DNA of 58,455 nucleotides from JAVBLT01 sp031553315 (lineage in GTDB: Bacteria > Verrucomicrobiota > Kiritimatiellia > RFP12 > DVOR01), in NCBI GenBank assembly GCA_031553315.1, contig JAVBLT010000008.1, positions 1 through 58,455 on the forward strand. Direction: 5' to 3'. Below are positions 40,228 through 49,528 of the stretch, piece by piece. The number at the start of each line of letters is the position of its first letter. The first letter of the stretch is position 1. Under the pieces are notes generated by a model. The model made no database searches. It was given only the letters and a program-made list of their open reading frames with translations, and had not been told where the DNA came from. The position numbers were made by a program, and so were the translations under genes.

Positions 40228-41453
40228 GGCGCGGGGGGGGGCGCAAGCGGCGCAATCGCCTTGACCGGAACCGACTGCGCCTGTGCCGGGGTGGGGGAAT
40301 CGGGTTGTTTTTCCGCGGGGGCGGCATCGGGATTCCCCGTCATGGTCATGTAAATGGCCACGCCGACCAGCAGAACCGCGCAGGCGACCGATGCAATCAA
40401 TGCGACTTTTCTGACGTTTTCCGTTTTAAAGGCAATCCGTTTGGCGCCGCAGCGCGCGCGGCACGCCGTGAATGCCCCCGAACAGGCAACAATCACTTTT
40501 CCGCAAAAACCGCGCGCACAAAGCGCGATTCTGGCCATTGCGCGCGCGCCTTCGCGCGGTTCTTCAGCTTCTTCGGGGCGTTCGTCCACGCCGGGGCGGC
40601 GGAAAATCGGTGCGTTTTTGGGCCGGTTGAACAGCGCGCGGCGATCCGGTCCCGCAGGGGGAATCGGTTGGGCAAGCGGGGAACCGGCCGGTTGCGCGAA
40701 TGTTCTCTTCCGTTCATCGGCCATGGTAAAGAGATCGGGTTCGCCCACGGGGGGCGGCGGAGTGACCTGCGGCATAACCAGAGGAATGTCTTCGGGCATG
40801 GGCGCAATGGGCGCGGGAGCTTTCACGGGGAAGCGCACCGGCTGGGGTTCTTCGGGAAAGGGTGAAACGGGCTCGGGATCGGCATCGAGCGGTTCAAGCT
40901 CTTCTTCGCTGACGACCACGCCGTGGAGCGGGCTTTCGACGGTTTCGGGGGGCAAATCGCTCTCCGGGGAGCCGTCTTCCCAGACGGGGTCCTGATCCGC
41001 GTCTTCCTCAATCATCGTCACGCCGTGAAGGCCGCCGGCGGGTTGGCCTGGCGAGGCGGCGCCGGGCTTCACGAGAATCAGGTCGGCGGTGCGTTTTTCT
41101 TCGGCCATGCGCTGTTCGAGGATGCGGGCAAGCGCGCTTTTTTCATCGCCGGCGGGCGCGGTTGCGGCGACAGGTGGGCGCGGCGTGATTGGCGGCGGCG
41201 GGTCGGCGGGGCGGCGGTCGCCTCCTGAGACAATGGCGTTGTATTCATCGAGCAGGGGGTCGGGGTCAAGGCCGAGGATGCCGGCGTAGAGCTTGATGAA
41301 GCCGCGGCCGTAGATGGGCGCGGCAATGCGCTTGAAATTGTCGCTCTCAAGGTCTTCGATCACGCGCACCATGATGTTGGTGAGCTCGGCGACGTAGGAG
41401 ATGGTGTAGCCTTTGCTTTCACGGGCGGCGCGTAGAGTGGTTCCGATAGACAT
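40215..41453 (-). CDS. RodZ-like HTH membrane protein
   Basis: A 412-residue protein. Residues ~1-75 are the HTH_25 domain of RodZ ('MSIGTTLRAARESKGYTI', 'YGRGFIKLYAGILGLDPDPLL'), which binds MreB in the cytoplasm. A long acidic, Pro-rich linker (~80-305) is followed by a cysteine-rich stretch (~310-340, about seven Cys in 'LCARGFCGK', 'VACSGAF', 'ACRARCGAK'), a membrane helix (~350-371) and a short Pro-rich periplasmic tail. Classical RodZ has a beta-type periplasmic domain that is missing here. It is next to ftsK, so cell-shape or division control is a fair inference. The cysteines are unusual. Confidence 0.7.
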   Translation of the reverse strand: MSIGTTLRAARESKGYTISYVAELTNIMVRVIEDLESDNFKRIAAPIYGRGFIKLYAGILGLDPDPLLDEYNAIVSGGDRRPADPPPPITPRPPVAATAPAGDEKSALARILEQRMAEEKRTADLILVKPGAASPGQPAGGLHGVTMIEEDADQDPVWEDGSPESDLPPETVESPLHGVVVSEEELEPLDADPEPVSPFPEEPQPVRFPVKAPAPIAPMPEDIPLVMPQVTPPPPVGEPDLFTMADERKRTFAQPAGSPLAQPIPPAGPDRRALFNRPKNAPIFRRPGVDERPEEAEEPREGARAMARIALCARGFCGKVIVACSGAFTACRARCGAKRIAFKTENVRKVALIASVACAVLLVGVAIYMTMTGNPDAAPAEKQPDSPTPAQAQSVPVKAIAPLAPPPAPYFD

Positions 41454-41474
41454 AGCTGCGTTCCTTGCTGCCGG

Positions 41475-43955
41475 TTAAGGGGCGGGGGCTTCTGAAGATG
41501 CGTCCGGATCATCGTCGGAAGCGGGAGGGAAATCATCGTCGTCGCCGTTGCCGACGGTGGGGTCGGCGTCGGTTCCGGCGTAGTGGGAGGGAATTTCGGC
41601 GCTGAGGTCCACGAGGATTTCGCGGGCGTTGGAGCCGTTGGCGGGGCCGATAATGCCGCGTTCTTCGAGGAGGTCGGCGATGCGGCCGGCTTTGTTGTAG
41701 CCCAGGCGCAGGCGGCGCTGAAGGAAGGAAACGGAAAAGCGGCCTGTTTCGCGGATAATCTCGATGGAACGTGCCACGAGGGCGTCGTCGCTCGTGTCAT
41801 CGGGGTCGATGGTCGTCCCGGCGGGGGTGGCGTCGTCATCCTCATCGGGGTCGAGCTTGCCGCCGGAGACGGCGGCTGCGGCATCGTGGAGGGCGTCTTC
41901 GGGTTCGTCTTCGCGGATTTTTTCCATTTTTGCGGCGAAGGCCATATCGAAGGCGGGGCCGGCCTGCGCTTTGATGTGCTCGGTGATGCGCTCGATTTCC
42001 TCATCGGAGACCCAGGCGCCCTGCGAACGGATCAGGAGGTTGTTGGTGGGGTTGAGGAAGAGCATGTCGCCGCGGCCGATGAGGTTTTCGGCGCCCTGGG
42101 AATCGAGAATGGTGCGGCTGTCGTTGCGCTGGGCGACTTTGAATGCGATGCGCCCGGGGATGTTGGATTTGATGGTGCCGGTAATGACGTTGACGGTGGG
42201 GCGCTGGGTGGCCAGAATGAGGTGAATGCCCACGGCGCGCGCAAGCTGGGTCAGGCGGGCGATGCTCTGCTCGATCTCGGCGCCGACCTGCATCATGAGA
42301 TCGGCCACTTCGTCGAGCACGATCACGATGTAAGGCAGGCGCACGGGGTAACCGTCGGCGGCTTTTTCCTCGCCGATGCCGTCGAAAAGCGCTTGCTGCA
42401 CGGGTTCGTGGCGGGTGTTGAAGGAGATGATGTTGCGCACGCGGCAGGCCTGAAGCATCTTGTAGCGGCGATCCATTTCAATCAGCGCCCAGCGCAGCGC
42501 GAAGGCCACCTTTTTGGCATCGGTCACCACAGGCACGAGCAGGTGGGGCAGATTGTCGTAGGCGGTGAACTCCACGCGCTTGGGGTCTACGAGAATCAGG
42601 CGAAGCTCATCGGGCGCGCGGCTCATGAGCAGGCCCGCGAGAATCGCGTTGAGGCAGACGCTCTTACCGGAACCGGTCGAACCGGCCACAAGCAGGTGGG
42701 GCATTTTGGCGAGGTCGGCCACAAGATCATTGCCGCTGGCGTCTTTCCCCAGCGCGAGCGGCACGGCCATGCGCTGGTTGCGCTTCCAGGTTTCGCCTTC
42801 CATGACCTCGCGCAGCGTTACGGTGCGCGCCACGGGGTTGGGCACCTCGATGCCGACCACGCCCTTGCCGGGAATCGGCGCCTGAATGCGCATACTGGCC
42901 GCGCTGAGCGCCATGCGCAGGTTCGCGGCAATGTTCTGAATGCGCTCGACTTTCACGCCGACCGCCGGAAGAAGCTCGTATTGCGTGATCACCGGGCCGC
43001 TTTCGATGTGGGTGACTTCGGCCTCGATTTTGAACTCGCGCAGGGTGGAAATGATGCGCTCGGCGGCTTCGCGGGTATTGCCGGCCTCCACGCGCTGCTC
43101 GGCGGGAATCGGGTCGAGCAGCGCAGTCGTGGGCAGCGAGAAGGCTTTTTCACCGGCAGGTTGCGCGACCGGAGCCGGAACCGGCGCAGGCGCGGCCTTC
43201 GGTTTCGGAGCCGGGCGGGGCGCAGGCGCGGGAGGCGGCGCTTTTTCAGGAACGGGCGGCGGATTGGGCGAACGCGGAGCTTCGCGCGACTGGCGCAGCA
43301 GGTCGCGCCCGGCTTCACGATTTTCCTTCTCTTTTTCAGAAGCATACAGATCGCGTTGGGCGCGGCGGTCCGAAAACCAGCCGCACAGGCGAACCACACC
43401 CGTGACCAGATTGCGGAAGCCAATGAAAAAGACCACGCTGAACGCAAACGCCGTCCAGATCACCACCAGGCTGCCCACGCGGCTGAGCGTGTGTTCCAAC
43501 ACGTTGGAAACGAGAACCTGACCGACCGCGCCGCCGGCATTGGGCAAGAGATTGCGGCGCTCAAGCGTCATGTAAAACGCGTCGCGGTGAAGCTGAAAGA
43601 GGCAGGCGGCGAGCAGAATCATCACGATTAGCCACAGCGAACGCCGGCCGAGGCGAACCGTTCTGCCGTAGATGAGCATGCCGCAGCAGGCGATAATCCA
43701 CAGCGGAATCAGCCACAGGGCCAGGCCGATCACGCTGTAGCCGATGAAGGTGAACCAGGCGCCCAGCGCGCCGACGGCGTTGGCGGGGGGCGACTGCACG
43801 GGCTGGGCAAGCCAGGAAATGTCGTGCCAGTCGTACGTGACAATGCTGAAAAACGGCAGGAGCGCAAGCGGCAGCAGAAGCGCGCCGAGAATGCGCCGGT
43901 GCATCACGATTCGCGGGTCGAGAGGTTCAGGGGCGGGTGTCTTCTTTTCGTTCAT
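41475..43955 (-). CDS. ftsK: FtsK/SpoIIIE DNA translocase
   Basis: An 826-residue DNA pump that clears chromosome ends from the division site. Four membrane helices lie in the first ~200 residues, then a Pro-rich linker (~225-280) and the RecA-like motor: 'LLVAGSTGSGKSVCLNAIL' (Walker A), 'YIVIVLDEVADLMMQVG' (Walker B) and 'LILATQRPTVNVITG'. The C-terminal gamma winged helix ('GRFSVSFLQRRLRLGYNKAGRI') reads KOPS-type sequences. An acidic 40-residue insertion (~710-745) precedes it. I use ATG 43955; GTG 43973, 18 bases earlier, is possible. It follows ruvB after ~20 bases. Confidence 0.92.
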   Translation of the reverse strand: MNEKKTPAPEPLDPRIVMHRRILGALLLPLALLPFFSIVTYDWHDISWLAQPVQSPPANAVGALGAWFTFIGYSVIGLALWLIPLWIIACCGMLIYGRTVRLGRRSLWLIVMILLAACLFQLHRDAFYMTLERRNLLPNAGGAVGQVLVSNVLEHTLSRVGSLVVIWTAFAFSVVFFIGFRNLVTGVVRLCGWFSDRRAQRDLYASEKEKENREAGRDLLRQSREAPRSPNPPPVPEKAPPPAPAPRPAPKPKAAPAPVPAPVAQPAGEKAFSLPTTALLDPIPAEQRVEAGNTREAAERIISTLREFKIEAEVTHIESGPVITQYELLPAVGVKVERIQNIAANLRMALSAASMRIQAPIPGKGVVGIEVPNPVARTVTLREVMEGETWKRNQRMAVPLALGKDASGNDLVADLAKMPHLLVAGSTGSGKSVCLNAILAGLLMSRAPDELRLILVDPKRVEFTAYDNLPHLLVPVVTDAKKVAFALRWALIEMDRRYKMLQACRVRNIISFNTRHEPVQQALFDGIGEEKAADGYPVRLPYIVIVLDEVADLMMQVGAEIEQSIARLTQLARAVGIHLILATQRPTVNVITGTIKSNIPGRIAFKVAQRNDSRTILDSQGAENLIGRGDMLFLNPTNNLLIRSQGAWVSDEEIERITEHIKAQAGPAFDMAFAAKMEKIREDEPEDALHDAAAAVSGGKLDPDEDDDATPAGTTIDPDDTSDDALVARSIEIIRETGRFSVSFLQRRLRLGYNKAGRIADLLEERGIIGPANGSNAREILVDLSAEIPSHYAGTDADPTVGNGDDDDFPPASDDDPDASSEAPAP

Positions 43956-43975
43956 GCTTCCAAACGTTTCCACGG

Positions 43976-44989
43976 TTAAAAGAATTCGTCTTGCCGGGCG
44001 GCGGGCCTGAGGCCGAGGCGCTCATAAGCTTTGGGCTGAGCCACGCGGCCTTTGGGCGTACGGTCGAGGTAGCCCTCCTGAATGAGATAGGGCTCGTAGA
44101 CCTCTTCCACCGTATCGGGCTCTTCGCCGACAGCGACCGCCACCGTGCCAAGCCCCACGGGGCCGCCCCCGAATTTAACGACAATGGCTTCAAGGATGCG
44201 TACATCCATTTCATCGAGCCCCTGCGGGTCGATTTCAAGCAGCGCAAGCGCCTGATCGGCCACGGCGCGGTCAATGCGGTTGTCGGCGCGCACCTGGGCA
44301 TAATCGCGCACTCGCCGCAAAAGATTGTTGGCGATGCGCGGCGTGCCGCGCGAACGGGCGGCGATTTCCAGCGCGCCCTCCGCATTGATCGGCACGCCAA
44401 GCTTGCCGGCGGAGCGTTCGACAATGCGCTGAAGATCGTCGATCAGATAATAATCCAAACGGTTCTGCAAACCGAAACGCGAACGCAGGGGCGATGAAAT
44501 CAACCCGCTGCGCGTGGTCGCGCCCACCAGCGTGAAATGCGGCAGTTCAAGGCGAACCGAACGGGCATTGGGACCCTGATCGATCATGATGTCGATCACA
44601 AAATCTTCCATCGCCGAGTAAAGATACTCCTCCACGGAGCGCTGCATCCGGTGAATTTCATCGATGAACACAATATCGCCCGGTTCCAGGCTGGTCAGCA
44701 GCCCGGCCAAATCGCCCGGTTTGTCAATCACCGGTCCCGAAGTGGCCTTCACATGAACGCCCATCGCTTCGCCGAGGATAAACGCCAGCGTGGTCTTGCC
44801 CAGGCCGGGAGGCCCCGAAAGCAGCACATGGTCAAGCGGCTCGCCGCGTTGCCGCGCGGCCTCCACGGCCAGCATCAGCCGGTCGCGCACCTTTTGCTGA
44901 CCGCAAAAATCCGCAAACTGCGTGGGGCGCAGGCGGTTATCGAATGATGCGTTTTTCTGATTGAGCTCTTCGGTCGGGCGCGAATTCAT
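43976..44989 (-). CDS. ruvB: Holliday junction helicase RuvB
   Basis: A 337-residue AAA+ motor for branch migration. 'LSGPPGLGKTTLA' (Walker A 59-66), 'VFIDEIHRM' (Walker B), 'VGATTRSGLISSPLRSRFG' (sensor and arginine finger) and the C-terminal winged helix 'VGLGTVAVAVGEEPDTVEEVYEPYLIQ' are textbook. Length is typical. The start is ATG 44989 with AAGGAA upstream. ruvA and ruvC are not in the window. Confidence 0.97.
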   Translation of the reverse strand: MNSRPTEELNQKNASFDNRLRPTQFADFCGQQKVRDRLMLAVEAARQRGEPLDHVLLSGPPGLGKTTLAFILGEAMGVHVKATSGPVIDKPGDLAGLLTSLEPGDIVFIDEIHRMQRSVEEYLYSAMEDFVIDIMIDQGPNARSVRLELPHFTLVGATTRSGLISSPLRSRFGLQNRLDYYLIDDLQRIVERSAGKLGVPINAEGALEIAARSRGTPRIANNLLRRVRDYAQVRADNRIDRAVADQALALLEIDPQGLDEMDVRILEAIVVKFGGGPVGLGTVAVAVGEEPDTVEEVYEPYLIQEGYLDRTPKGRVAQPKAYERLGLRPAARQDEFF

Positions 44990-45078
44990 GGTTTCCTTTA
45001 TACCATAACCCCGCGAAAATGGCGAGACAGAAAACAAATGCGTTGAAAAACCCTTCACACGCACCCCGTTTTATTGGC

Positions 45079-45108
45079 TTGCAGTCTGCGCCGGATTTCC
45101 GCTATAAT
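45079..45108 (+). promoter_or_regulatory. Predicted purA promoter
   Basis: TTGCAG (-35), 18-base spacer, perfect TATAAT (-10), 41 bases before the purA start with an AAGGAG site in between. Confidence 0.75.
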
Positions 45109-45149
45109 CAGGCACCTTGTTTCGAGGTTGAGTCTAATAAGGAGCTTGT

Positions 45150-46427
45150 ATGCCCAATACGATTCTCATCGGATCCCAGTGGGGAGACGAAGGCAAAGGG
45201 AAAATCATCGACGTTCTCACGTCGCAGGCAGATGTTATCGTGCGCTACCAGGGCGGCAGCAATGCCGGCCACACCGTGATTGCCGAAGGAAAGAAGTACG
45301 TGCTTCACCTCATTCCTTCCGGAATTCTCCACGACGGCAAAACCTGCATCATCGGCAACGGCGTGGTCATGGATCCGCTCGACCTGATCAAGGAAATCGC
45401 CATGCTCCGCGGCTACGGCATCGAACCCAACGGCCGCCTCTTCCTCAGCTGCCGCACGCAAATGGTCATGCAATGGCACCGCGCCCTCGACAAGGCCGAC
45501 GAAGCCCTCCGCTCCGAAGACAAGAAAATCGGCACCACTGGCCGCGGCATCGGCCCCGCCTACGCCGCCAAAGTGTCCCGCACGGGCCTGCGCTGCGGCG
45601 ACATGCTCGACCCCGATTTCCTCGACCGTGTGGAAGAACAGATCGAAGAAACCAACCTCAAGCTCACCCAGATGGGCGCCGAAAAGCTCAACGCCAAAGA
45701 ACTGATCGCCACCTACCGTAAAGCCGCCGAAGAGCTCCGCCCCTACATCGCCGACACCGTCGACATGATCAACCGCCTCGACCGCGAGGGCAACTCCATT
45801 CTCCTCGAAGGCGCCCAAGGCACCATGCTTGATATCGACTTCGGCACCTATCCCTTCGTCACCTCCTCCAACCCCACCTCCGGCGGCGCCTGCATCGGCT
45901 CCGGTCTCTCCCCCCGCCGCATCGACCGCGTGGTCGGCGTGATCAAAGCCTACACCACCCGCGTGGGATCCGGCCCCTTCCCCACCGAACTTTTCGACGA
46001 TATGGGCGAAAAGCTCCGCCAGCGCGGCGGTGAATTCGGCGCCACCACCGGTCGCCCCCGCCGGTGCGGCTGGTTCGACGCCGTCGTCGGCCGCTACTCC
46101 GCCATGGTCAACGGCGTCGACTTCTGGGCCGTTACCAAGCTCGACGTGCTCGACGATTGCGAAGAAATCAAAATCTGCGTGGCTTACGAGTGCGACGGCG
46201 TGCGTTACGACACCGTCCCCTCCTCCACCTCTCTCCTTGAGCGCTGCACCCCCGTTTACGAGACCATGCCCGGCTGGATGACCGAAACCAGCCATCTCAC
46301 CTCCATGGAGCAGCTTCCCCTCAAGGCCAAAGCCTATGTGGAGCGCCTGCTTGAGCTCATCGGCGGGCGCCTGGGCATTCTCTCCATCGGCCCCGCCCGC
46401 GAAACCACCCTCCGCGTGGGGATCTAG
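45150..46427 (+). CDS. purA: Adenylosuccinate synthetase
   Basis: A 425-residue enzyme making adenylosuccinate from IMP, aspartate and GTP in AMP synthesis. 'GSQWGDEGKGK' (8-18, Asp13 catalytic), 'GGSNAGHT' (His41) and the late 'TTGRPRRCGWFD' and 'TKLDVLDDCEEIKICVAYE' GTP/aspartate-binding segments are all present. The codons are very C-rich, as in oadA, suggesting high expression. Its TAG stop codon is the first part of the palindromic repeat at 46425-46551. Confidence 0.97.
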   Translation: MPNTILIGSQWGDEGKGKIIDVLTSQADVIVRYQGGSNAGHTVIAEGKKYVLHLIPSGILHDGKTCIIGNGVVMDPLDLIKEIAMLRGYGIEPNGRLFLSCRTQMVMQWHRALDKADEALRSEDKKIGTTGRGIGPAYAAKVSRTGLRCGDMLDPDFLDRVEEQIEETNLKLTQMGAEKLNAKELIATYRKAAEELRPYIADTVDMINRLDREGNSILLEGAQGTMLDIDFGTYPFVTSSNPTSGGACIGSGLSPRRIDRVVGVIKAYTTRVGSGPFPTELFDDMGEKLRQRGGEFGATTGRPRRCGWFDAVVGRYSAMVNGVDFWAVTKLDVLDDCEEIKICVAYECDGVRYDTVPSSTSLLERCTPVYETMPGWMTETSHLTSMEQLPLKAKAYVERLLELIGGRLGILSIGPARETTLRVGI

Positions 46428-46551
46428 AGCATATTAAGATTGAATTTTCTCTTTTTCTCTGTTCTTTTCCTTTTTGCTTTCATCCTTTCAGGTCGCCGTA
46501 GCGCTGCTACGGCGGCCTGAAAGCATTTGCCAAAAAGAAAAATCACCGTTC
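46427..46551. repeat. Palindromic repeat, copy A (fills gap between convergent genes)
   Basis: GAGCATATTAAGATTGAA starts at the last base of the purA stop codon; the first 83 bases (46427-46509) match the reverse complement of 57369-57451 at 79 positions. The centre folds into a hairpin CGCCGTAGC-GCT-GCTACGGCG (about 46494-46514) extended by CAGG/CCTG. The right arm diverges and ends at the stop codon (46551-46553) of the convergent oxidoreductase gene, so the repeat occupies all of the intergenic space and is likely transcribed from both sides. Confidence 0.85.
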
Positions 46552-47732
46552 TATTGCAGCGCGGGAATCACTTTGGCGATTTCCATGCTCCAGGAATCGA
46601 ATTTATCGCGGGTGCCGACCATGCGCACGCCGACGGGGCGGTCGTTGACGCTGACGCACCCCTGGTAGATGCCGGGGGTGTTGGCGTCGTCGAGGCGCGT
46701 TTCAAGGGCATTGGCGTCGCCGAGCATGCCGAAGAGGTGGAGCTCCACCTCTTCGGCTTTCATTTCAACGGGAAAAACGGTTCTTTCCCAGTTTTTTTGT
46801 TTTTTTCCGGCAAGGGCGGCGAGAAGGTTGGCGGCGGCGAGTTTGCCGTGGAGAATGGAGCGGCGGGCGGAGCAGACGGCGGGAAGGCCGCGGGGTTGGG
46901 CCACGTCGCCGGCGGCATACACGAGCGGGGCGATGTCGAGCGCGGGACCGGTGGATATGCCGCGCTCGATTTTCAGGTCGGAGGCCTGGGCGAGGCGGAT
47001 GTCGGGGTGGCTGCCGGTGGTGCAGAGAATCCAGTTGGCGTCGATGATATTGGTGTTGACGAAGTGCGCCTCCACGCCGTTGCCCTTTTTCATGAGGCGG
47101 GCGATCGCCATGTCGCGCCGGACGGTGACTCCGGCATGGTGAAGCGTGTAGAGAAGGGCTTCTTCGCCGGTTCTTCCAAGCTGGCCGCCGAGCAGGTGGG
47201 CTTCATGCTCGACCAGGACGGGCTCAAACCCGGCTTTTGCCGCGCGAACGGCGGCTTCAATGCCGAGAATGCCGCCGCCGAGGATGATGATCCGGCCTTT
47301 TTCGGGAAGGCGCCGGCGAATGGCGCGGGCATCGAGCATACAGGAAAGGCTGAAGATGTGGGCGGGGTCGGCATCGCCCTCATACCGGAACGCATTCGGC
47401 TGGGAACCGGTGGCGATGATGATGGCGTCGAAATGGTCGGTCGGGGTGTCGGCGGTCGTCACGGTTCCGGTCAGCACGTTGATTCCGGTGACCCGGGTGG
47501 AGAGGCGGAGATCGATTTTGCGTTCTTCATACCAGGGCCGCTGGCGGATTTTGATGGTCGCGTCGTCGACCTGGCCAAAGGCCACGGCGGGAAGCCTGGG
47601 GCGGAAATAGGGCGGAACGTTTTCATCTGAAAAGAGAACCACGGAGCATCCGCCGGCTGTCAACACATCGGCGGCGGCCACGCCAGCCTGGCCGGCTCCG
47701 ATCACGGCGACTCGTTTTTCCTGGGGCAACAT
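46551..47732 (-). CDS. NAD(P)/FAD-dependent oxidoreductase
   Basis: A 393-residue pyridine-nucleotide-disulfide-type flavoprotein. The FAD-binding 'VAVIGAGQAGVAAADVL' (~8-24), the NAD(P)-binding 'IIILGGGILGIEAAVRAAKAG' (~152-172) and 'PLVYAAGDVAQPRG' (FAD, C-terminal part) fit rubredoxin/nitrite-reductase-type reductases. There is no CxxC redox disulfide. The C-terminal ~85 residues are unlike the common family. Partner unknown. Its TAG stop codon touches repeat copy A. Confidence 0.8.
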   Translation of the reverse strand: MLPQEKRVAVIGAGQAGVAAADVLTAGGCSVVLFSDENVPPYFRPRLPAVAFGQVDDATIKIRQRPWYEERKIDLRLSTRVTGINVLTGTVTTADTPTDHFDAIIIATGSQPNAFRYEGDADPAHIFSLSCMLDARAIRRRLPEKGRIIILGGGILGIEAAVRAAKAGFEPVLVEHEAHLLGGQLGRTGEEALLYTLHHAGVTVRRDMAIARLMKKGNGVEAHFVNTNIIDANWILCTTGSHPDIRLAQASDLKIERGISTGPALDIAPLVYAAGDVAQPRGLPAVCSARRSILHGKLAAANLLAALAGKKQKNWERTVFPVEMKAEEVELHLFGMLGDANALETRLDDANTPGIYQGCVSVNDRPVGVRMVGTRDKFDSWSMEIAKVIPALQ

Positions 47733-47818
47733 TGTAATTTCCGTCCTTTCAACGTCATTGACGCGTTACAAAAAATAGCAGATTTCACGCTGAGCGAAAA
47801 GAATAAAAAGCGAGTTTT

Positions 47819-49528
47819 TCATCCGCGCGGAGGCGTTGGGCAAAGGATGGCCTTCTGGGCGGCTTTTCCTTTGAGGCCGCGCTCGGAAAAGAGCGGGGTC
47901 TTGCCGTCGGGGCCCAGCCCCGTCCAGTAGAAGGCGGTGGCCCAGGTCGAGGGCGTGGGGGTGAAGATCTGCACCTGTTCGGGGCAGAGGCCGAGGTCGC
48001 GGCGGGCGGCGGTTTTGAGCGCGCGCATGTGGGCCTCGGTGGAGCCGGGGTGAGCCGCGATGAAGTAGCAGGTGACGAACTGCCTGAGGCCGCGCGCGCG
48101 GTTGAGGGCGTTGAAGCGCCGGATAAACGCTTCGGTGGGGGCGATGGAGGGTTTGCCCATGATGTCGAGCACCGCTTTTTCGCTGTGCTCGGGCGCCAGC
48201 TTCAGCTGCCCGGAGACGTGGTGAGAGGCGAGCTCTTCGAGGTAGGCCTCGCCGTGAGCCCTATCGGCTTCCACGAGATCGGGGCGAATGCCCGAGGCTG
48301 AAAAAACGGCGCGGATGCCGGGAACCGCGCGCAGGCGCTTGAGCAAACGCGTGAGCGGTCGGTGATCCACGGGGAGCGACGGGCAGGGCTCGGGATACAG
48401 GCACTGGCGGTTCGCGCAGGCGCCCTTTTCGGTTTTGCGGGGGCACTCGAAGCCGTACATATTGGCCGTGGGCCCGCCGGCGTCGCTCACGATTCCGCGA
48501 AAGCGCGGGTTCTTCGTGAAAGCCGTCACCTCGCGCACCACCGATTCCTCGCTGCGGCTCACGACGCGCCGCCCCTGATGCGCGGTGATGGCGCAGAAGC
48601 GGCACGCGCCGTAACACCCGCGGTGGAGCGTCACGGAGAAACGAACCGTGTCGAGCGCCCGCACGGCGCCGCCCTTGAGGTCGCGGGGATGCGCGGCGTT
48701 TTCATAGGGCAGCTCGTGCACGCGGTCGAGTTCGGCCGGCGTCAGCACCGGTTGCGGCGGATTGTGGATCAGCCAGCGGGTATCGACTTTTTGCGCGAGG
48801 GTTTTTGCGGTGACCGGGTCTTGATTGTCCGAAAAAAGCCGAAACATCTCAAAAAAGCGCTGTTTCCCTTCCGGCGTGGCGGGCGAGGCCTCGGCATAGG
48901 CGGGCAATTCAAGCACGCCTTCGGGCAGAGTGGGGGAGGCGTGGCAAATGCCGCGGATACCGCGCCACTCGCGACCGTTTTTGATGGCATCGGCGAGCTC
49001 GACCATGCAGCGCTCGCCCATGCCGTAGGAGAGAATGTCGGCCTTCGCATCGAAAAGAATGGGCCGGCGGATTTTATCGGTCCAGTAATCATAATGCGCG
49101 ATGCGCCGGAGGCTCGCCTCAATGCCGCCGATCACGATGGGCGCGCAGGGCTTGAACGCGGTGCGGATGAGGTTGGAATAGGCGATGACCGCGCGGTCGG
49201 GGCGGCGGTTGTTCTCGCCGCCGGGGGTGAAATCATCCTGACGCCGCCGTTTGAGCGTGGCGGTGGTGTTGGCCACGAGCGAATCCACGCACCCGCCGTT
49301 GACGCCCCAGAAAAGTTTGGGCGCACCGAGCCGGGTGATGTCTTCATGGTTTGAAATATCGGGTTGCGCGATGATGCCCACGCGATACCCGGCGGCTTCG
49401 AGCACGCGCCCGATCACGGCGGTTCCGCTGAAGGCGGAATCGATGTAGGCGTCGCCCGTCACGAGGATGATATCGAGCTCATCCCACGTGCGCGCCTTCA
49501 TTTCCTCCCGCGTTTCAGGCAAAAACAC
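47819..49528 (-). CDS. ygiQ: YgiQ-type radical SAM protein
   Basis: A 569-residue radical SAM enzyme of the YgiQ/UPF0313 family. The iron-sulfur motif is CYGACRFC in 'LHRGCYGACRFCAITAHQG' (~305). The N-terminal ~290 residues form the cobalamin-like Rossmann domain of the family ('DIILVTGDAYIDSAFSG'), followed by 'IVSDAGGPTANMYGF' and a second Cys cluster. Function in the cell is not settled. The start is GTG 49528 with AGGAG at good distance, overlapping the PH-domain gene by 14 bases. Confidence 0.88.
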   Translation of the reverse strand: MFLPETREEMKARTWDELDIILVTGDAYIDSAFSGTAVIGRVLEAAGYRVGIIAQPDISNHEDITRLGAPKLFWGVNGGCVDSLVANTTATLKRRRQDDFTPGGENNRRPDRAVIAYSNLIRTAFKPCAPIVIGGIEASLRRIAHYDYWTDKIRRPILFDAKADILSYGMGERCMVELADAIKNGREWRGIRGICHASPTLPEGVLELPAYAEASPATPEGKQRFFEMFRLFSDNQDPVTAKTLAQKVDTRWLIHNPPQPVLTPAELDRVHELPYENAAHPRDLKGGAVRALDTVRFSVTLHRGCYGACRFCAITAHQGRRVVSRSEESVVREVTAFTKNPRFRGIVSDAGGPTANMYGFECPRKTEKGACANRQCLYPEPCPSLPVDHRPLTRLLKRLRAVPGIRAVFSASGIRPDLVEADRAHGEAYLEELASHHVSGQLKLAPEHSEKAVLDIMGKPSIAPTEAFIRRFNALNRARGLRQFVTCYFIAAHPGSTEAHMRALKTAARRDLGLCPEQVQIFTPTPSTWATAFYWTGLGPDGKTPLFSERGLKGKAAQKAILCPTPPRG

